NCBI GenBank assembly: GCA_958295665.1
Contig: OY282560.1
Span: 98,991,930 to 99,055,929 of the forward strand
Source of the DNA: Tipula vernalis
Taxonomy: Eukaryota; Arthropoda; Insecta; Diptera; Tipulidae
Direction of reading: 5' to 3'
DNA length: 64,000 bases
The notes under the pieces are model-generated. The model saw only the letters and a program-made list of their open reading frames with translations. It ran no database searches and was not told the DNA's origin. The translations under genes and the position numbers were made by a program. Positions within the stretch are counted from its first letter, which is position 1, and each line of letters begins with the position of its first letter. This document shows, piece by piece, positions 34,383-45,936 of this stretch.

Positions 34383-34629
34383 AAGCTAAAATTGATATCG
34401 TTGGTTGGTTAAAAACAAATAAAAAATAATAAAAAAGTGTGGTTATAGTTCAACCAAACCTCATGGTAAATTATACAAAATATAAAACTTGTGACAATAA
34501 TCGTGGAATATCGTCGTCATCGAGTGTTATCCTTGGGATATCACATTAAAATAATATCGAGTGAATCAACATTAATCAATCTAGTGATTAATAGTTTTCG
34601 TAATTTGGAATTAATTGTAGAATTTCAAA

Positions 34630-35940
34630 ATGGAAGAGCTTCAATCGGCGATGAAAAAAGTTAAAAATGGAGCGACGTGTATCGATGGGTTTACGAATGA
34701 TGATGAATTAAATCAGTTTACACTGAGAGAAAAGTTCGAGAAGTTTGACAAATTATACACAAATTATTATTCGGTTTACGAAAGGTTAAAGGAGGTCGCC
34801 ATAGATATGTTCGATGAGAAGGAGGCAGAAGAAAATGAAATGGACAATTTGGAATTTTACGATTCGGACGGTACGCTTTGGATATCGAAAACATTTGAAT
34901 TCCAAGCAAGCTGATGGAAATCATTCAAATAATGGTGATCATGTTGATCAAAAATTGGAAGTGTTTGATCAAGAACAAAACAATGTTGAAGTTGCAGATC
35001 GTGTATGTGGTTTTGGAGGTGAAATTGTCAGTGAGAATGGTGATGGTCGAAAGTTACAGTGTGGACGTGTTAGTATGGCAAGTGCTGAAAAAATATGTAG
35101 TAATGGGACGCAAAAACCAAATTTTCATTTACCAAAGATGCCATTGCCCAGATTTGATGGGAATAGGAAAAATTGGGCTAAGTTTCGGGATTCGTTTTAC
35201 CGAATGATTATCAACAATGGGTCAATTTCTGACGTAGAAAAATATTTTTATCTGGAGGGCTCCTTGGATGATAAAACAAAATCAATTATATCAAGTGTTG
35301 AATTTTCCGAACGTGGGTTTCAGTTGGCTTGGGATAGTTTGTTAACTCGTTTCAACGATGATTTGGATATAATTGACATACAAATGAATGAATTTTTCGG
35401 ATTAAAAAGAATGAATCGGCAGTGGAGTTGCAACATCTTTTAGATCAAAGTCAAATTCTTATTAAATCGCTTGAACAATTGGGTGAATGTTTAACTGATG
35501 CAGTTATAGTACACACAGTCAAGAAAAAACTAGACGTTGAGTCCCGAAGACTGTGGGAATATGAAAACAAACATAATACAAGGCAAAGCTAGACAAATTT
35601 GGGAGAATTTATAAGAAGGAGAATTAGAGTTCTGGAAAAATCGCAGGAGCAACATGCAAGTAGTTATAAAAACCAATTTAAAAACAGTTCGTTTACCAAT
35701 TCTAAAAGTAGTTTTGTGGTTGATGCCAAACCAAGATGTAAGTTGTGTTAATGATGAGCATTTGTTACATAAGTGCACGATATTTTTGAAGATGACACCT
35801 CAAGAACGATATAATCACATAAAATTGAACAATCTGTGCTTAAAATGTTTCAAGTCATCATACAGGGCAGATATATGTATGTTCATTTTTTAACTGTAAA
35901 ATTTGTAATCGACGGCATAATCAATTGTTACACTTTGTGA
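34630..35940 (+). pseudogene. BEL gag with zinc-knuckle region
   Basis: ATG at 34630 opens MEELQSAMKKVKNG, a Gag N-terminal helical region. The frame shifts at about 34890. The core LPKMPLPRFDGNRKNWAKF, with the typical P-x-F-D-G-x-x-x-x-W-x-x-F signature, is at about 35130-35190, followed by the L-E-G-S-L-D-D-K-T-K-S-I-I block. Another shift falls near 35410. Cys-rich pieces around 35745-35930 (N-L-C-L-K-C-F-K, then C-K-I-C-N-R-R-H-N-x-L-L-H) are the BEL zinc fingers. Several stops separate them. Confidence 0.85.
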
Positions 35941-36109
35941 GTGTAAATAATTCAAATAATGGATTTCGACATAGCAGTAGGAACGATCCAGAAAATAGTA
36001 ATGTGAATTCAAATTCAAATTGTGGTGAAGGAAATAGTCTGGCGACAGGCCGACAGCAGATATCAAAACAGGTTCAACTGATTCATGTGGTGGTACAGTC
36101 ACTGCACAT

Positions 36110-39100
36110 ATGTCTTATTACGAAGAGGGTCAAGTTGTACTATCAATAGCAAAGGTGTTGATTTGTGATCAGTTTGGTGGATTTCATTGTGTACGTGCGC
36201 TATTGGACAGTGGATCTATGAAGAATTTTAGTACCAATGACGTGACTGAAAAATTGAATTTGGTTAAGCTACAAACTAACGCTGCGGTAAGCGGATTGAA
36301 TAATATGAAGGTGAATATTAAACATCGGGTAAAAACAATTGTTAAATCACGTATTACAGGATTCCAAAGACATATTGATTGTATGGTTATACCTACAATT
36401 GCACACAATTTACCAATGAAATATTTCAATATTGATGATTGGGCATTTTTGGGCAAAAGAGAATTGGCGGATCCTGAATTTAATGTACCCGATTCGGTAG
36501 GATTACTACTTGGAGCAGAAACATTCCACCGAATAATCCTCAATGAAAAATTACGGGTAGAGGCTACTATGCCTGAAGTAAGAAATACGATGTTTGGATG
36601 GGTAATTGGTGGAAGGATTGGTATGCAAGAAAGTGCTTCCTTTTTCTTAACCAATAATAACGAATATTCAGAAGACGAAAATTTAAATCAACTGGTGCAA
36701 CGTTTTTGGCAAGCTGATTCGTTTGAATCAACTTCACGTTTATCACATGATGAAAAATACTGTGAGCAACATTTTCGAAAATCTCACTCACGAGATAGTA
36801 ATGGTCGCGTCCCCCAGGTCATGTCCCCTTAAGGTATCACCTTAAGAAGATGGGCCTAAGTACGACAGATGGATGCCGCTTCTGCGGTCTGGAAGCGGAA
36901 TCAGCGGAACATGTTCTGTGCCATTGCCCAGCCATTTTCCAGCAAAGACTGCAACATCTAGGAGGGAGAACAATGAGCCCGGATAGTATGTATCTTGTAC
37001 CGGCCAGTAGTATTGTCAGATTCATTAAGAGCCTGAATATTGACTGGACGGATAATTAAGTAGGGTCCAGCACAATAGATCTTTTAGGTCGCGGTGCGAG
37101 GTGGCTTATCGCCCACATGGCCCTCCGGTTAATAATAATAATAATGGTCGCTACTGCGTTGAGTTGCCTATTAAGGACAAGGTAACTGAATTAGGGGATT
37201 CATTACATACAGCAATGCGGAGGTTTCAATATCTAGAAACCAAGTTGCGCAAAAATCCCCATTTTAAATCACAGTATATAAATTGTATGACGGAGTATCG
37301 TGAAATGAGGCACATGAAGGTGTCAACAAGAAGGGCTGAAACAAGGTCAAATGAGGAATATTTCATGCCACATCACGCGGTGTTCAAACCCGATTCGTCA
37401 AGCACCAAACTTCGTGTCGTGTTTGACGCTTCGGCAAAAACTTCATCGGGGATATCGTTGAATGACGTGTTATGTGCAGGACCAGTGGTGCAGCCTGATC
37501 TTTGTATGGTTATGTCGATTCAGGTTATGTGTTTATGCCATGATAACTGATATACAAAAAATGTATAGGCAGGTGAATGTCTGTAATCAGCAAACTAAAT
37601 ATCAAAAAATCTTGTGGCGCGAAAATCCAACAGACCCCTTGCAAGAATTTGCCTTGCAAACGGTGACTTACGGAACTACATCGGCTCCATATTTAGCAAC
37701 AAAGGTACTACAAAAATTGGCGAACGATGAAGGTGAACATTATCATTTGGCAAGACAGGCTTTAAATGAAAATGTATATGTTGACGATTTGCTGGTGGGT
37801 GCACAGAATGTAAATGATGCACTGAAGTTTCAAACGCAGTTGTTTGCAATATTGGCGAGTTGTGGAATGAAATTAAGAAAATGGGCGGCAAACGATAATA
37901 ATTTATTAGCAAATATAGCTGAGGAAAATATGGAAAAATGTTCGGATACAAGTAAATCTATTAAGACACTGGGCTTTCATTGGGATACTACAAAAGATCA
38001 GTTTCGTTTTTTGAATACAGTCAGCCTGGACAACATAGTAACAATAAAACGGGGTGTGTTAGCTACGATTGCGAGATTATTCGATCCATTAGGATTCGTA
38101 GCACCTTGCATTGTACGCGCAAAAATTTTGATTCAAAAGTTATGGATTTTAAAGTTGAGTTGGGATGAACAGCTGCCAGAAGAATTACAGAAATTATGGA
38201 ACCAGTTTTGTGATGAATTGCCGACTCTAAATAGGCTGAGCTTTGATAGATGTATTCTAATACCCTGTTTTATAAAAATGGAAATCCATGGATTCGCTGA
38301 TGCATCTAAGGCCGCTTTTGGTGCTTGCATTTATTTGATGAGTCAGGAAATATTAGTACAAAATTAATTTGCAGTAAATCGAGAGTTGCACCACTAAAAG
38401 TGCAAACAATAGCACGATTAGAGTTGAATGCAGCATTGGTATTGGCCCAAACAGTCAATAAGCTTATCGAAGCGTTGAAATTAAATCAGAACAGTGTGAC
38501 GTTGTGGTCTGATTCTACAATTGTCTTACAATGGCTTAAAATCCAGCCTTGTATGTTGAAGGATTATGTTGCTTATCGAGTATCCGAAATTCAGAATACA
38601 ACATCACAAATGGAGTGGCGATATGTAGAAAGTGATCGCAACCCTGCTGATATCTTAAGTAAAGGTGCGACGCCTTTAGGATTGATGGATGACAACAACT
38701 GGTTCAATGGTCCGAATTTTCTGAGAAATGATGGAGAACCTTGGCCAAAATATATAATCGGGAAAATTGAGGTACCTGAAATTAATCATAAGACTACATC
38801 GATGGTGGACGCTCTTCAGACAAGGAATGTTTTCGAAATAACTCGTTTTAGTTCATATACAAAATTAATTAATGTGGTTTCTTATTGCAGGCGATTTGTT
38901 CACAATTGCCGCACATCCAGTGAGAAGCGTATTGGTGGTTCAATTACTGTCGATGAAACAAAGCATGCTTTGAAGTGGTTGATCAGAGTGGTACAGCATG
39001 AGGAATTATATAACGAGATTCGCCATATTAAATGTTATTATATAGTCGATCGTAAAAGCAAATTATTGAGTTTAAACCCATTTTCAGACGAGGATTTATT

Positions 39101-40326
39101 AATGCGTGTTGGTGGTCGTCTAAATAAATAATCATTCTCGTTTGACAAGAAGCATCAATATATTTTACCACACCATCATTTTACAACTCTGATTGTAAGA
39201 CATGTACATTTGGAAAACGGTCACTGTGGTGTACAACAAACTGTTGCAACTATGCGCAATCGTTACTGGGTTATTAATGGTACGAGTTTCACAAAGCAAG
39301 TGATCCGTAGGTGTATACCATGCTATCGAGTTAAACCAGTGTCAATGAGGCAATTGTTGGGCGAATTACCTCAACATCGAATTGAATCATGCAGGCCATT
39401 TTATCATACTGGTGTGGACTTTTGTGGACCTTTTCCAATAAGATATAAAAACCAACGAAAGGACACCTACCATAAGGTCTGTATGCATTTTTATTTGCTG
39501 TACTGTAAAGGCTGTACATTTAGAGATCGTTGAAGATGCAACATCTGATTCTTTTATCGCATGCCTGAACCGATTTTTTAGTAGGAGAGGTCACAGTGCT
39601 CATTTGTGGAGTGATAATGGAACGAATTTTGTTGGCGCCAATAACAAGCTTAGTGAAATGTTTCAGATTTAAAAACATCTAGTAGCGATATTGAACGATT
39701 TTGTGCTGGAAAAGAGATGAGATGGCAATTTATACCACCTCGAACTTCAAATTTTGGAGGACTATGGGAGTCAGGAGTGAAAACATTAAAAACCCATTTG
39801 AAGCGCATAGCGGGTAATAGGGTGTTAACCTTGGAATCAATGTATACGATGGTGGTTGAGATAGAGGGTATAATGAACTCCAGACCTCTGTCACCTGTCA
39901 CCTGTTTCATCTGATCCTGACGATTTCGAACCATTGACTCCAGGTCATTTCTTGATCGGAACAGCTATAAATTCAGTGGGGGAACCTGATGTGACGACAG
40001 TGTCAAGTAATCGATTAACGCAGTGGAAACTGATGACACAATGTGTACAACATTTTTGGAAAAGATTTAACCAGGAATACATATTGGGTTTACAGCAAAG
40101 AAACAAAAACAAGTTGCCAAGACAGAATTTGCGGGTTGATGATATGGTGCTTATATTGGATGATAACTTACCAAGTACACACTGGATGATCCGAAGAGTA
40201 ACAGATGTTAGCGTTGGATCTGATGGGCTCGTGAGGTGTGCTACAATTCGGACAAGATCCGGAGAATTAAAAAGGGGCATTTCAAAACTGGCTTTGTTGC
40301 CGTTAGACAAGGAAGATAATCAACAA
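36110..40326 (+). pseudogene. BEL pol: PR-RT-RNase H-IN (multiple lesions)
   Basis: Protease: ALLDSGSMKNF with catalytic DSG at about 36210; then a Pao linker (GLLLGAETFHRII). RT N-terminal part to SRDSNGR at 36808, a 333-bp foreign insert, then YCVELPIKD onwards (HHAVFKPDSSSTKLRVVFDA). A frameshift near 37530 leads to DIQKMYRQV and the catalytic YVDDLLVG at about 37780. RNase H: IHGFADASKAAFGACIYL near 38285-38340, a shift, then LELNAALVLAQ, LWSDSTIVLQWL and SDRNPADILSKG. A TAA at 39129-39131 follows. Integrase: H-C-G-V-Q-Q-T and C-I-P-C-Y-R zinc finger, catalytic D in GVDFCGPF, D in LWSDNGTNFVG (about 39610) and E in FGGLWESGVK (about 39770), with stops and shifts between. The C-terminal 131 codons end at 40326. 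Confidence 0.92.
36809..37141 (+). mobile_element. 5'-truncated non-LTR (R1/LOA-like) insertion
   Basis: The insert splits the BEL RT codons exactly and is flanked by TAATGGTCGC (36799-36808 and 37142-37151). It encodes the end of a LINE protein: the C-terminal Cys/His knuckle CRFCGLEAESAEHVLCHC and then RFIKSLNIDW before a stop at 37057-37059. A short 3' UTR rich in GC follows, ending in (TAA)n at 37129-37141. 5' truncation, a terminal TAA repeat and a target duplication are the marks of LINE retrotransposition. Confidence 0.93.
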
Positions 40327-40467
40327 TGAATTTAATATATAAATGATAGTTTATGTTTTGTTTAACATTTAATTACTCAATTTATTTGTTACTAGAATCA
40401 TTGTAATACTGTTTTTATTTTGAATTATTATAATTGGAATGCTTATGACATTCCAAGGCGGTGAGGA

Positions 40468-40678
40468 TGTTAAGAATTAGATGTCACTAGTAAATAATTT
40501 TGTTCATGTGGCAATTCTCGTTAATAATGAAAATTTAGTTAGTTGGGTTTGTGTTGCTGTCACACATGGTTGTGTTTTATTGGCATTGTGCTCGCAATTT
40601 AGTATAAAATAAAATGTACAACAAAAACAAAATTTAAGTTGTTTCTCTAAACAGTCCACATTAGTAAAAACCTGAACA
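40468..40678 (+). repeat. BEL 3' LTR (211 bp)
   Basis: Preceded by the purine-rich CAAGGCGGTGAGGA. It is a few percent different from the 5' LTR plus one 33-bp length difference. Confidence 0.93.
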
Positions 40679-40683
40679 GTTTG

Positions 40684-41999
40684 TATAAACATTTTTGTTG
40701 GTTTTGTTATGGCTCATAAAATGACACACAATAAAGGAAATTTCGAGAACAGTATCAAACTGGTATATATGTAAACATGACCGATTTTTGGTTTACTTTA
40801 AATCGTGTATCAAGTGGAATAAATCTGTTGCCATAGCCCCCCCCCCCAGTGCCAAGCGGACAGATTTAAAAAAGTAAGGAAAGAGCGAATATAAAGTGGA
40901 ATAAAGTCGAGTCAAGTGAGATAAAAGTATACTTTTAAAAGAATACTCTTTCTGTGTATACACAGTGTTTTTAATTGCAAAATCCAGACGAACTCAGAAG
41001 CCCAGTTCGTAACAATATAAATTTAAATTTTATCTATAGTGGATGCTGTAGCGAATTATAATTAATGTTAACAGCAACCAATATTAAAATGTTAACATGT
41101 TGATCCTAAAGGATAAGTCCGAAAAATATTACTTGGTCGAATTAGAAAACCACACAGACAAATTATCGTAGCCAATTGCTACGATAATTTTTGACATATT
41201 CAAAATAAATCATTGTGAAAATAATGTAGAATGGTAAGTATGATGGTTGTAAGTAACATCTAAAAGGGACCCAATGAATAACCGGTCGGTCGGCGGCCTC
41301 ATTAGAGGCAGGCGAATATGCTGCAGAAATGCGTCCTCGTCTCTTCTGTTCACCACGCGCCACTAATCAATCACTAAACCTACTAACAATCCCTCGTGCA
41401 GGACCAAATATTTCTTCTTTTCTGTAATTTATTAGTGGCTAAGGCTAAATTTGAATTCCATTCATTATGGGATGTTAAGTTTCAACATGAACAATTAAAA
41501 CTCGCTTTATTGCTCACTGCAGGAAGATCCAACAATTTTTCCTCACATATTACAACCTATTTTGATCTCAATGAAAACAAACATACATTACAACATTCCG
41601 CATGAAACATAACAAGCTCTATATACATCTCACACCACCACACGAGAGGTAAGGAGAAAATTTCTTAGTAAGTCGGGCTGAGGCAATTTATACTAACATT
41701 ACAACAGACACAGTCTAGAAACAAATTATAAATTAATAAGATTAAAAAATTATTAGCAATTTTAAACAGTGGGTGTGAAAGCCGTAAAGGTTTATTTATC
41801 CCACCCAGCCAGAATCGATCTCCCAAACCCCCTCCCCCAAGAAACGAGTAGAAAAGCAAAACATATTTTGCAAGAACTCAAACCAATACTAACATTCGCA
41901 ATTCTAGAAAGCAGACGTATTAACACAATGCATGCGATGTAAGGGTAATCCAACTTTATGCAACGTGTCAAAACCCTATTTAAATCAAACCAGAATTGA
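40684..41999. other. No gene recognised
   Basis: It includes a C-run near 40838, a perfect 13-bp-arm hairpin AAATTATCGTAGC-CAATT-GCTACGATAATTT at about 41159-41189, and a GC-richer patch at 41270-41400. It may be LTR-element debris, but no paired LTR or protein motif was found. Confidence 0.4.
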
Positions 42000-43720
42000 A
42001 TCGATACCCATTCAAATCAAACAAATGAACTTTTGAGCGTTCATCGTGCACCGTCCAGCCGATTATATATTATAAGTAAGTAATTCACTTGAATTCAATT
42101 ACAAGAATTTCTACTTACTCGTCATATAATTCACATAGTCCCACCATTGCACAGCACAGATAGTTTTAACAGCCGCTGCCAAACAAATTCGTGAGAGAAT
42201 AATTCAAATTTAAAATTACAATCCAAACGCCCGAAGCCAAAAACACAATTGAAGCGGGTCCTCCGGTTGCGCCAATTCCCGAGAAGCAGCTAGTCATTCC
42301 GGAAATAATAGCATTACCGCAGTGAATACACAATTCCCAGCGTTGCTTGTTGGCACACTGAACACGATTCGATGCATTCTTAAATTTCTTTTAGTCTTCG
42401 GGCCAGAAAAAGCTTTATCTTGCTTTGACCATACACAAGTGTTGATACCGGTATGTCCTTTGTAAACATATTTAATAATTTTTTCAATATACCACCTAGT
42501 GTCTTGTATAATCTAGAATTTAGTTGTTCTAGAATTTGATCTTCCGTTTCCAACCTTGTATAATGAATTTTTTAGGTGTTCAAGTTCATTGTTCTTTTGA
42601 GTTAAATCAATGAGACGATTTCTAACTTTGTCAGTTTGTCACTCATTGGAGAAACTGCTATATACGGTACTTGGTTTATGTCTGTTGTCTTCTTTCGCAA
42701 TGATTGGTTGACAATTAAGGCTTAATGCATCAGCAATAGGTATAGCTGTGCCTTTGATATATTTGATTTTTTTTTTAATAATTAATAATGTTCCATAGTA
42801 TTTTTGAAACCTGTGGGTGGTGCATCCTTAAGATATTGTTTTGAAGGTCGATTCAAGTGGTTTATATTCGTAAAAACTTTTGAGCTGACAGTAATTCTGG
42901 TAGCATATGTTATAGGTTGATTCTCTTCCATAAGACAGGCTCCCAATGCTTTTGAGCTTGCATCTCCTGACAAATTTACAGGTAAGCTGACGTTATAATA
43001 TAACAAAGAACAGGCGTTGAAAACAAAATTAATTTAATATTTTTGAACGCTTCTTTCTGTTCAATTTCCCAGTTTTCTCGTAACACAGAAGCCTACTGTT
43101 GCTCCTGTGGTGTTGGACAAACTTTTTATAAATTTAGAGAAATAAATTACCATTCCCAATTACCTCTGAACTTCGTTGCCTTTTGTGGGTTGCTGTAGAA
43201 CGTCGATGGCGTAGATTTTTTCTTGATCCGCTTCGTAACTTTAGATGTAAAAATGTGTCCCAAAAATGTTATTTTAGTTTTATCAAATTCACATTTTCTT
43301 CCATTTAACATCACTCCTTTAATATGCAATGTTGATATAACGGTTATTTCGCGTAATTTTTTTTTGTTTTTTGCATGAATCAAAACATCATCCATTGCTA
43401 TTTCAATATTGGGAATCCCTTGCAGTGTGTTGTTCATTATTTCTGAGAAAATCTTCAGCCACACAAATTTGTATCTACTCTATTCAGTAGCAATTGCTAG
43501 ATATTTTGACGATTTCTCTGAGATTTTTACCTGCCAAAAACCCTTCATACAATCGAGCTTAGTAAAAATCTTAGATTTTGACAATTTTACAGGAATCTTT
43601 TCAACAGTTTTTAGCGGCCGCCTTTTAATGTTCTTGTTGAGTTTCGTATAGTCAGTCCAAGCAAATACAAATGTTTCCTTTTTGTTTTGCATTTGTAAAT
43701 TTCATTTTGGCAGTTATTTT
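42000..43720 (-). pseudogene. Gypsy pol remnant (RT to integrase)
   Basis: Minus strand. 43692-43480 holds the RT palm (IFTKLDCMKGFWQVKISEKS), 43464-43147 the catalytic AMDDVLIHA and CEFDKTKITFLGHIF, and 43006-42782 the RNase H start (NLSGDASSKALGACLMEENQ). Lower down, around 42480-42320, degraded integrase zinc-finger words appear in shifting frames (K-G-H-T-G-I-N, C-x-x-C-Q-Q). Frames are broken throughout and no LTRs were recognised. Confidence 0.75.
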
Positions 43721-43852
43721 GCTGCAGATTTAATTTTTGAACGCAAAGCTGCAAAATCTAAGCAGCTGACTAAATTTTCGAATTTACCCTACGTCACTTG
43801 TAATTTGGACGCAAATATTTCAAATTAATAAGTTCCACCTTTTTCTAAGAAA

Positions 43853-43985
43853 ATTTATTAAAATTGATTTAATTTCATTAAAAAAACCCCAATGTTGTTT
43901 TGTTTTGCCGTCAGTCAAGCAAAAATCAATTTTTTCAATTTTTCCAATTTTTTGAATGAAATTAAATCAATTTTAATAAAATTGT
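43853..43985. repeat. Short foldback repeat
   Basis: TTATTAAAATTGATTTAATT near 43856 pairs with AATTAAATCAATTTTAATAA ending near 43981. Arms are about 32 bp around an inner segment of about 65 bp. It may be a small MITE; no target duplication was found. Confidence 0.65.
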
Positions 43986-44076
43986 CTACGAATAACTTAT
44001 AAATTCGAACAATTTTTTAATAATTTTAATATTCAAAATCGAACAATTTTGTCAATATTTGGATTTGACCGAGTTT

Positions 44077-44180
44077 GTGATCGAGTCTTCGATGTATTAG
44101 ATTCCTATTTGAATTGAATCAGATTCATTCGTTTCTTATTTAAATCAAATATGAATCTTATACATCAAAGACTCGATCAC
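44077..44180. repeat. Inverted repeat with GATCGAGTC arms
   Basis: GTGATCGAGTCTTCGATGTA at 44077 faces TACATCAAAGACTCGATCAC ending at 44180. Imperfect arms extend to about 35 bp. It lies just left of the larger foldback element. Confidence 0.65.
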
Positions 44181-44208
44181 GTTCGAATCGAATTCCCAAA
44201 TAGCCCTT

Positions 44209-44957
44209 CTGCAGCAGGGGAACTTTCGAATTTAAAAATGAAACTTCTCATACCGTTAGAATCAAATTTGTGCTAATTAGTGCTCATTGGAAAAAATTAG
44301 TTCTAGTCCAGGAGCCGAGAAAATTATAAAATAAATTTTATATTTCATGTAATAAATTGGTTTTCTTCACAAAAACATAAATTTCGACAATTTTCATTCA
44401 TAAAATGAAATACCAAAATGATACATTTTGGTTAGACATTCATACCCATTCAAAAAACGTTATGGTTGAATTTGGTTTAGTCCAGAATTGGGCAGAATCG
44501 GTGGTGTTTGAACCAAACGTACTAATTTGCACTTGACGTTCAAAGGAATGACGAACTAACATTTTGCTTCTCTTCTGTTTGCTTTCTTTGTCCGCTTCTT
44601 TTGTTGTTCAATACGGAAATTATTGAACATTGTATACATTGAATGCTATTTTCCATCATTTTATGAATGAAAATTGTGAAAGTTTCTATTTTTGTGAAAA
44701 ACAAAAATTTGTTCAATATGTTTATTAATGGAAAATACTAAGTTAATTTAAATAAATTTGTTTGGATCTCGTTAAAAATTAGATTCCATTTTTGTATTTT
44801 TTACCGTCTTTCAGGCGAAATATAAAAATTATTTTCTTATTTTCTCGGCTTCTAGACTTAGCTCTAACTTTTTCCAATGAGCACTAATTAACACAAATTC
44901 GGTCCTAACGGAATAAGAAGTTTCAGTCTTAAATTCGAAAGTTGCCCTGCTGCAGTT
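44209..44957. mobile_element. Foldback element with very long inverted repeats
   Basis: The left arm begins CTGCAGCAGGGGAACTTTCG and the right arm ends CGAAAGTTGCCCTGCTGCAG. The arms stay similar for about 200 bp (GTGCTCATTGGAAAAA, GCCGAGAAAAT and CAATTTTCATTCATAAAATG all recur in inverse order), leaving a unique loop of roughly 220 bp. There is no coding sequence. It is a non-autonomous foldback-type transposon. Confidence 0.85.
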
Positions 44958-45353
44958 GCCACATCGATTTGCTAAAAGTAAAATTATTTGCGAAAAAGCA
45001 CTGTAACTTCAATTCCACCAGTCTTCTTCATATCAACAATTTCAAAAGCAACATGATCACGACTCCCCTGCTCGTTTTATAGAACATCTCACGTACCACT
45101 GGATATGACTTTGAGAGTTAGGATGATGCAATATGTATTTGGGTTGGATTTATTATCCGTTGACAATTTTGAAATACATTTTTCGAAATATCTAGTGTTT
45201 TTTTATTTAAATTTTCAGATTTCTTTACTTTTTAAGAATAAATTATTCTAAAATCAATTAGAAATAAAATTTCAAGCAAATTTGAAATTTAATTACCTAC
45301 ACTAGTTTTTAGTCGATATCCGCCTTAACTAGATTTAGTATTCCTTCAAAATT
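44958..45353. other. No gene recognised
   Basis: AT-rich spacer between the foldback element and the MITE. Nothing was seen beyond short random frames. Confidence 0.4.
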
Positions 45354-45597
45354 CTGTGGTCACAAGGCATAAGAGCTTAAGTAAAATTTGATCATTTTTC
45401 TAGAGTTGTAGACAAAATTGAATATTAAATTAATTGTTCACTAATTGCCGACTAAAGCTACTCCTGCTTGTGACCACATCCTTTAGCCATACGACATTAT
45501 CACTTTAGTCAAATTTAGAGGAGACATAGAAAACGGTGAATATTGAAAATAATTTTTGTCTTAAGTCGACTTAAGTGACTACGCCTTGAGACCACAG
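45354..45597. mobile_element. CTGTGG-ended MITE, copy 2
   Basis: About 244 bp, similar along its whole length to 3087-3339 (CTGTGGTCACAAGGCATAAG start, CGACTTAAGTGACTACGCC near the end). It is flanked by the 4-bp duplication AATT (45350-45353 and 45598-45601). Divergence from copy 1 is clearly visible, so it is not a recent duplicate. Confidence 0.88.
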
Positions 45598-45827
45598 AAT
45601 TATTCACCGCCAAAACCTAAACTGAAATTTTAGTTATTTGAACCGATTTCGAGAGGCTTTAGAAAATACACAATTTGGAAACAAATTCAATGATCATTAT
45701 AAATAAATATAAAATACAGATGAAGCCAAAACCAACATCATAAACGGCACTGTCCTTATCGCGGTCTAATAATTTGTACCAAACAAAGCAAAACAACTAC
45801 CTAATTTAAATTTACCTAATTAATTAC

Positions 45828-45833
45828 TTTATT
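45828..45833 (-). terminator. ana2 poly(A) signal
   Basis: AATAAA on the minus strand about 105 nt beyond the ana2 stop codon. Confidence 0.5.
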
Positions 45834-45936
45834 AAAACAAAACAGTATTAAAATTTACTAATACATACACAATAGAAATATAAGTCCACAGCCATAATTT
45901 GTTCATATAATTAAAAACATAACATCGCCCCTAACA

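Larger units (their letters stand above)
34116..40678 (+). mobile_element. BEL/Pao LTR retrotransposon, 6.56 kb
   Basis: LTRs at 34116-34359 and 40468-40678 (TGTTAAG...ACA), 5-bp target duplication GTTTG (34111-34115 and 40679-40683), primer site, gag, zinc knuckles, and PR-RT-RNase H-IN in Pao order. Frames are shifted in several places and a 333-bp non-LTR fragment is inserted in the RT region. It is complete in outline but dead. Confidence 0.95.
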
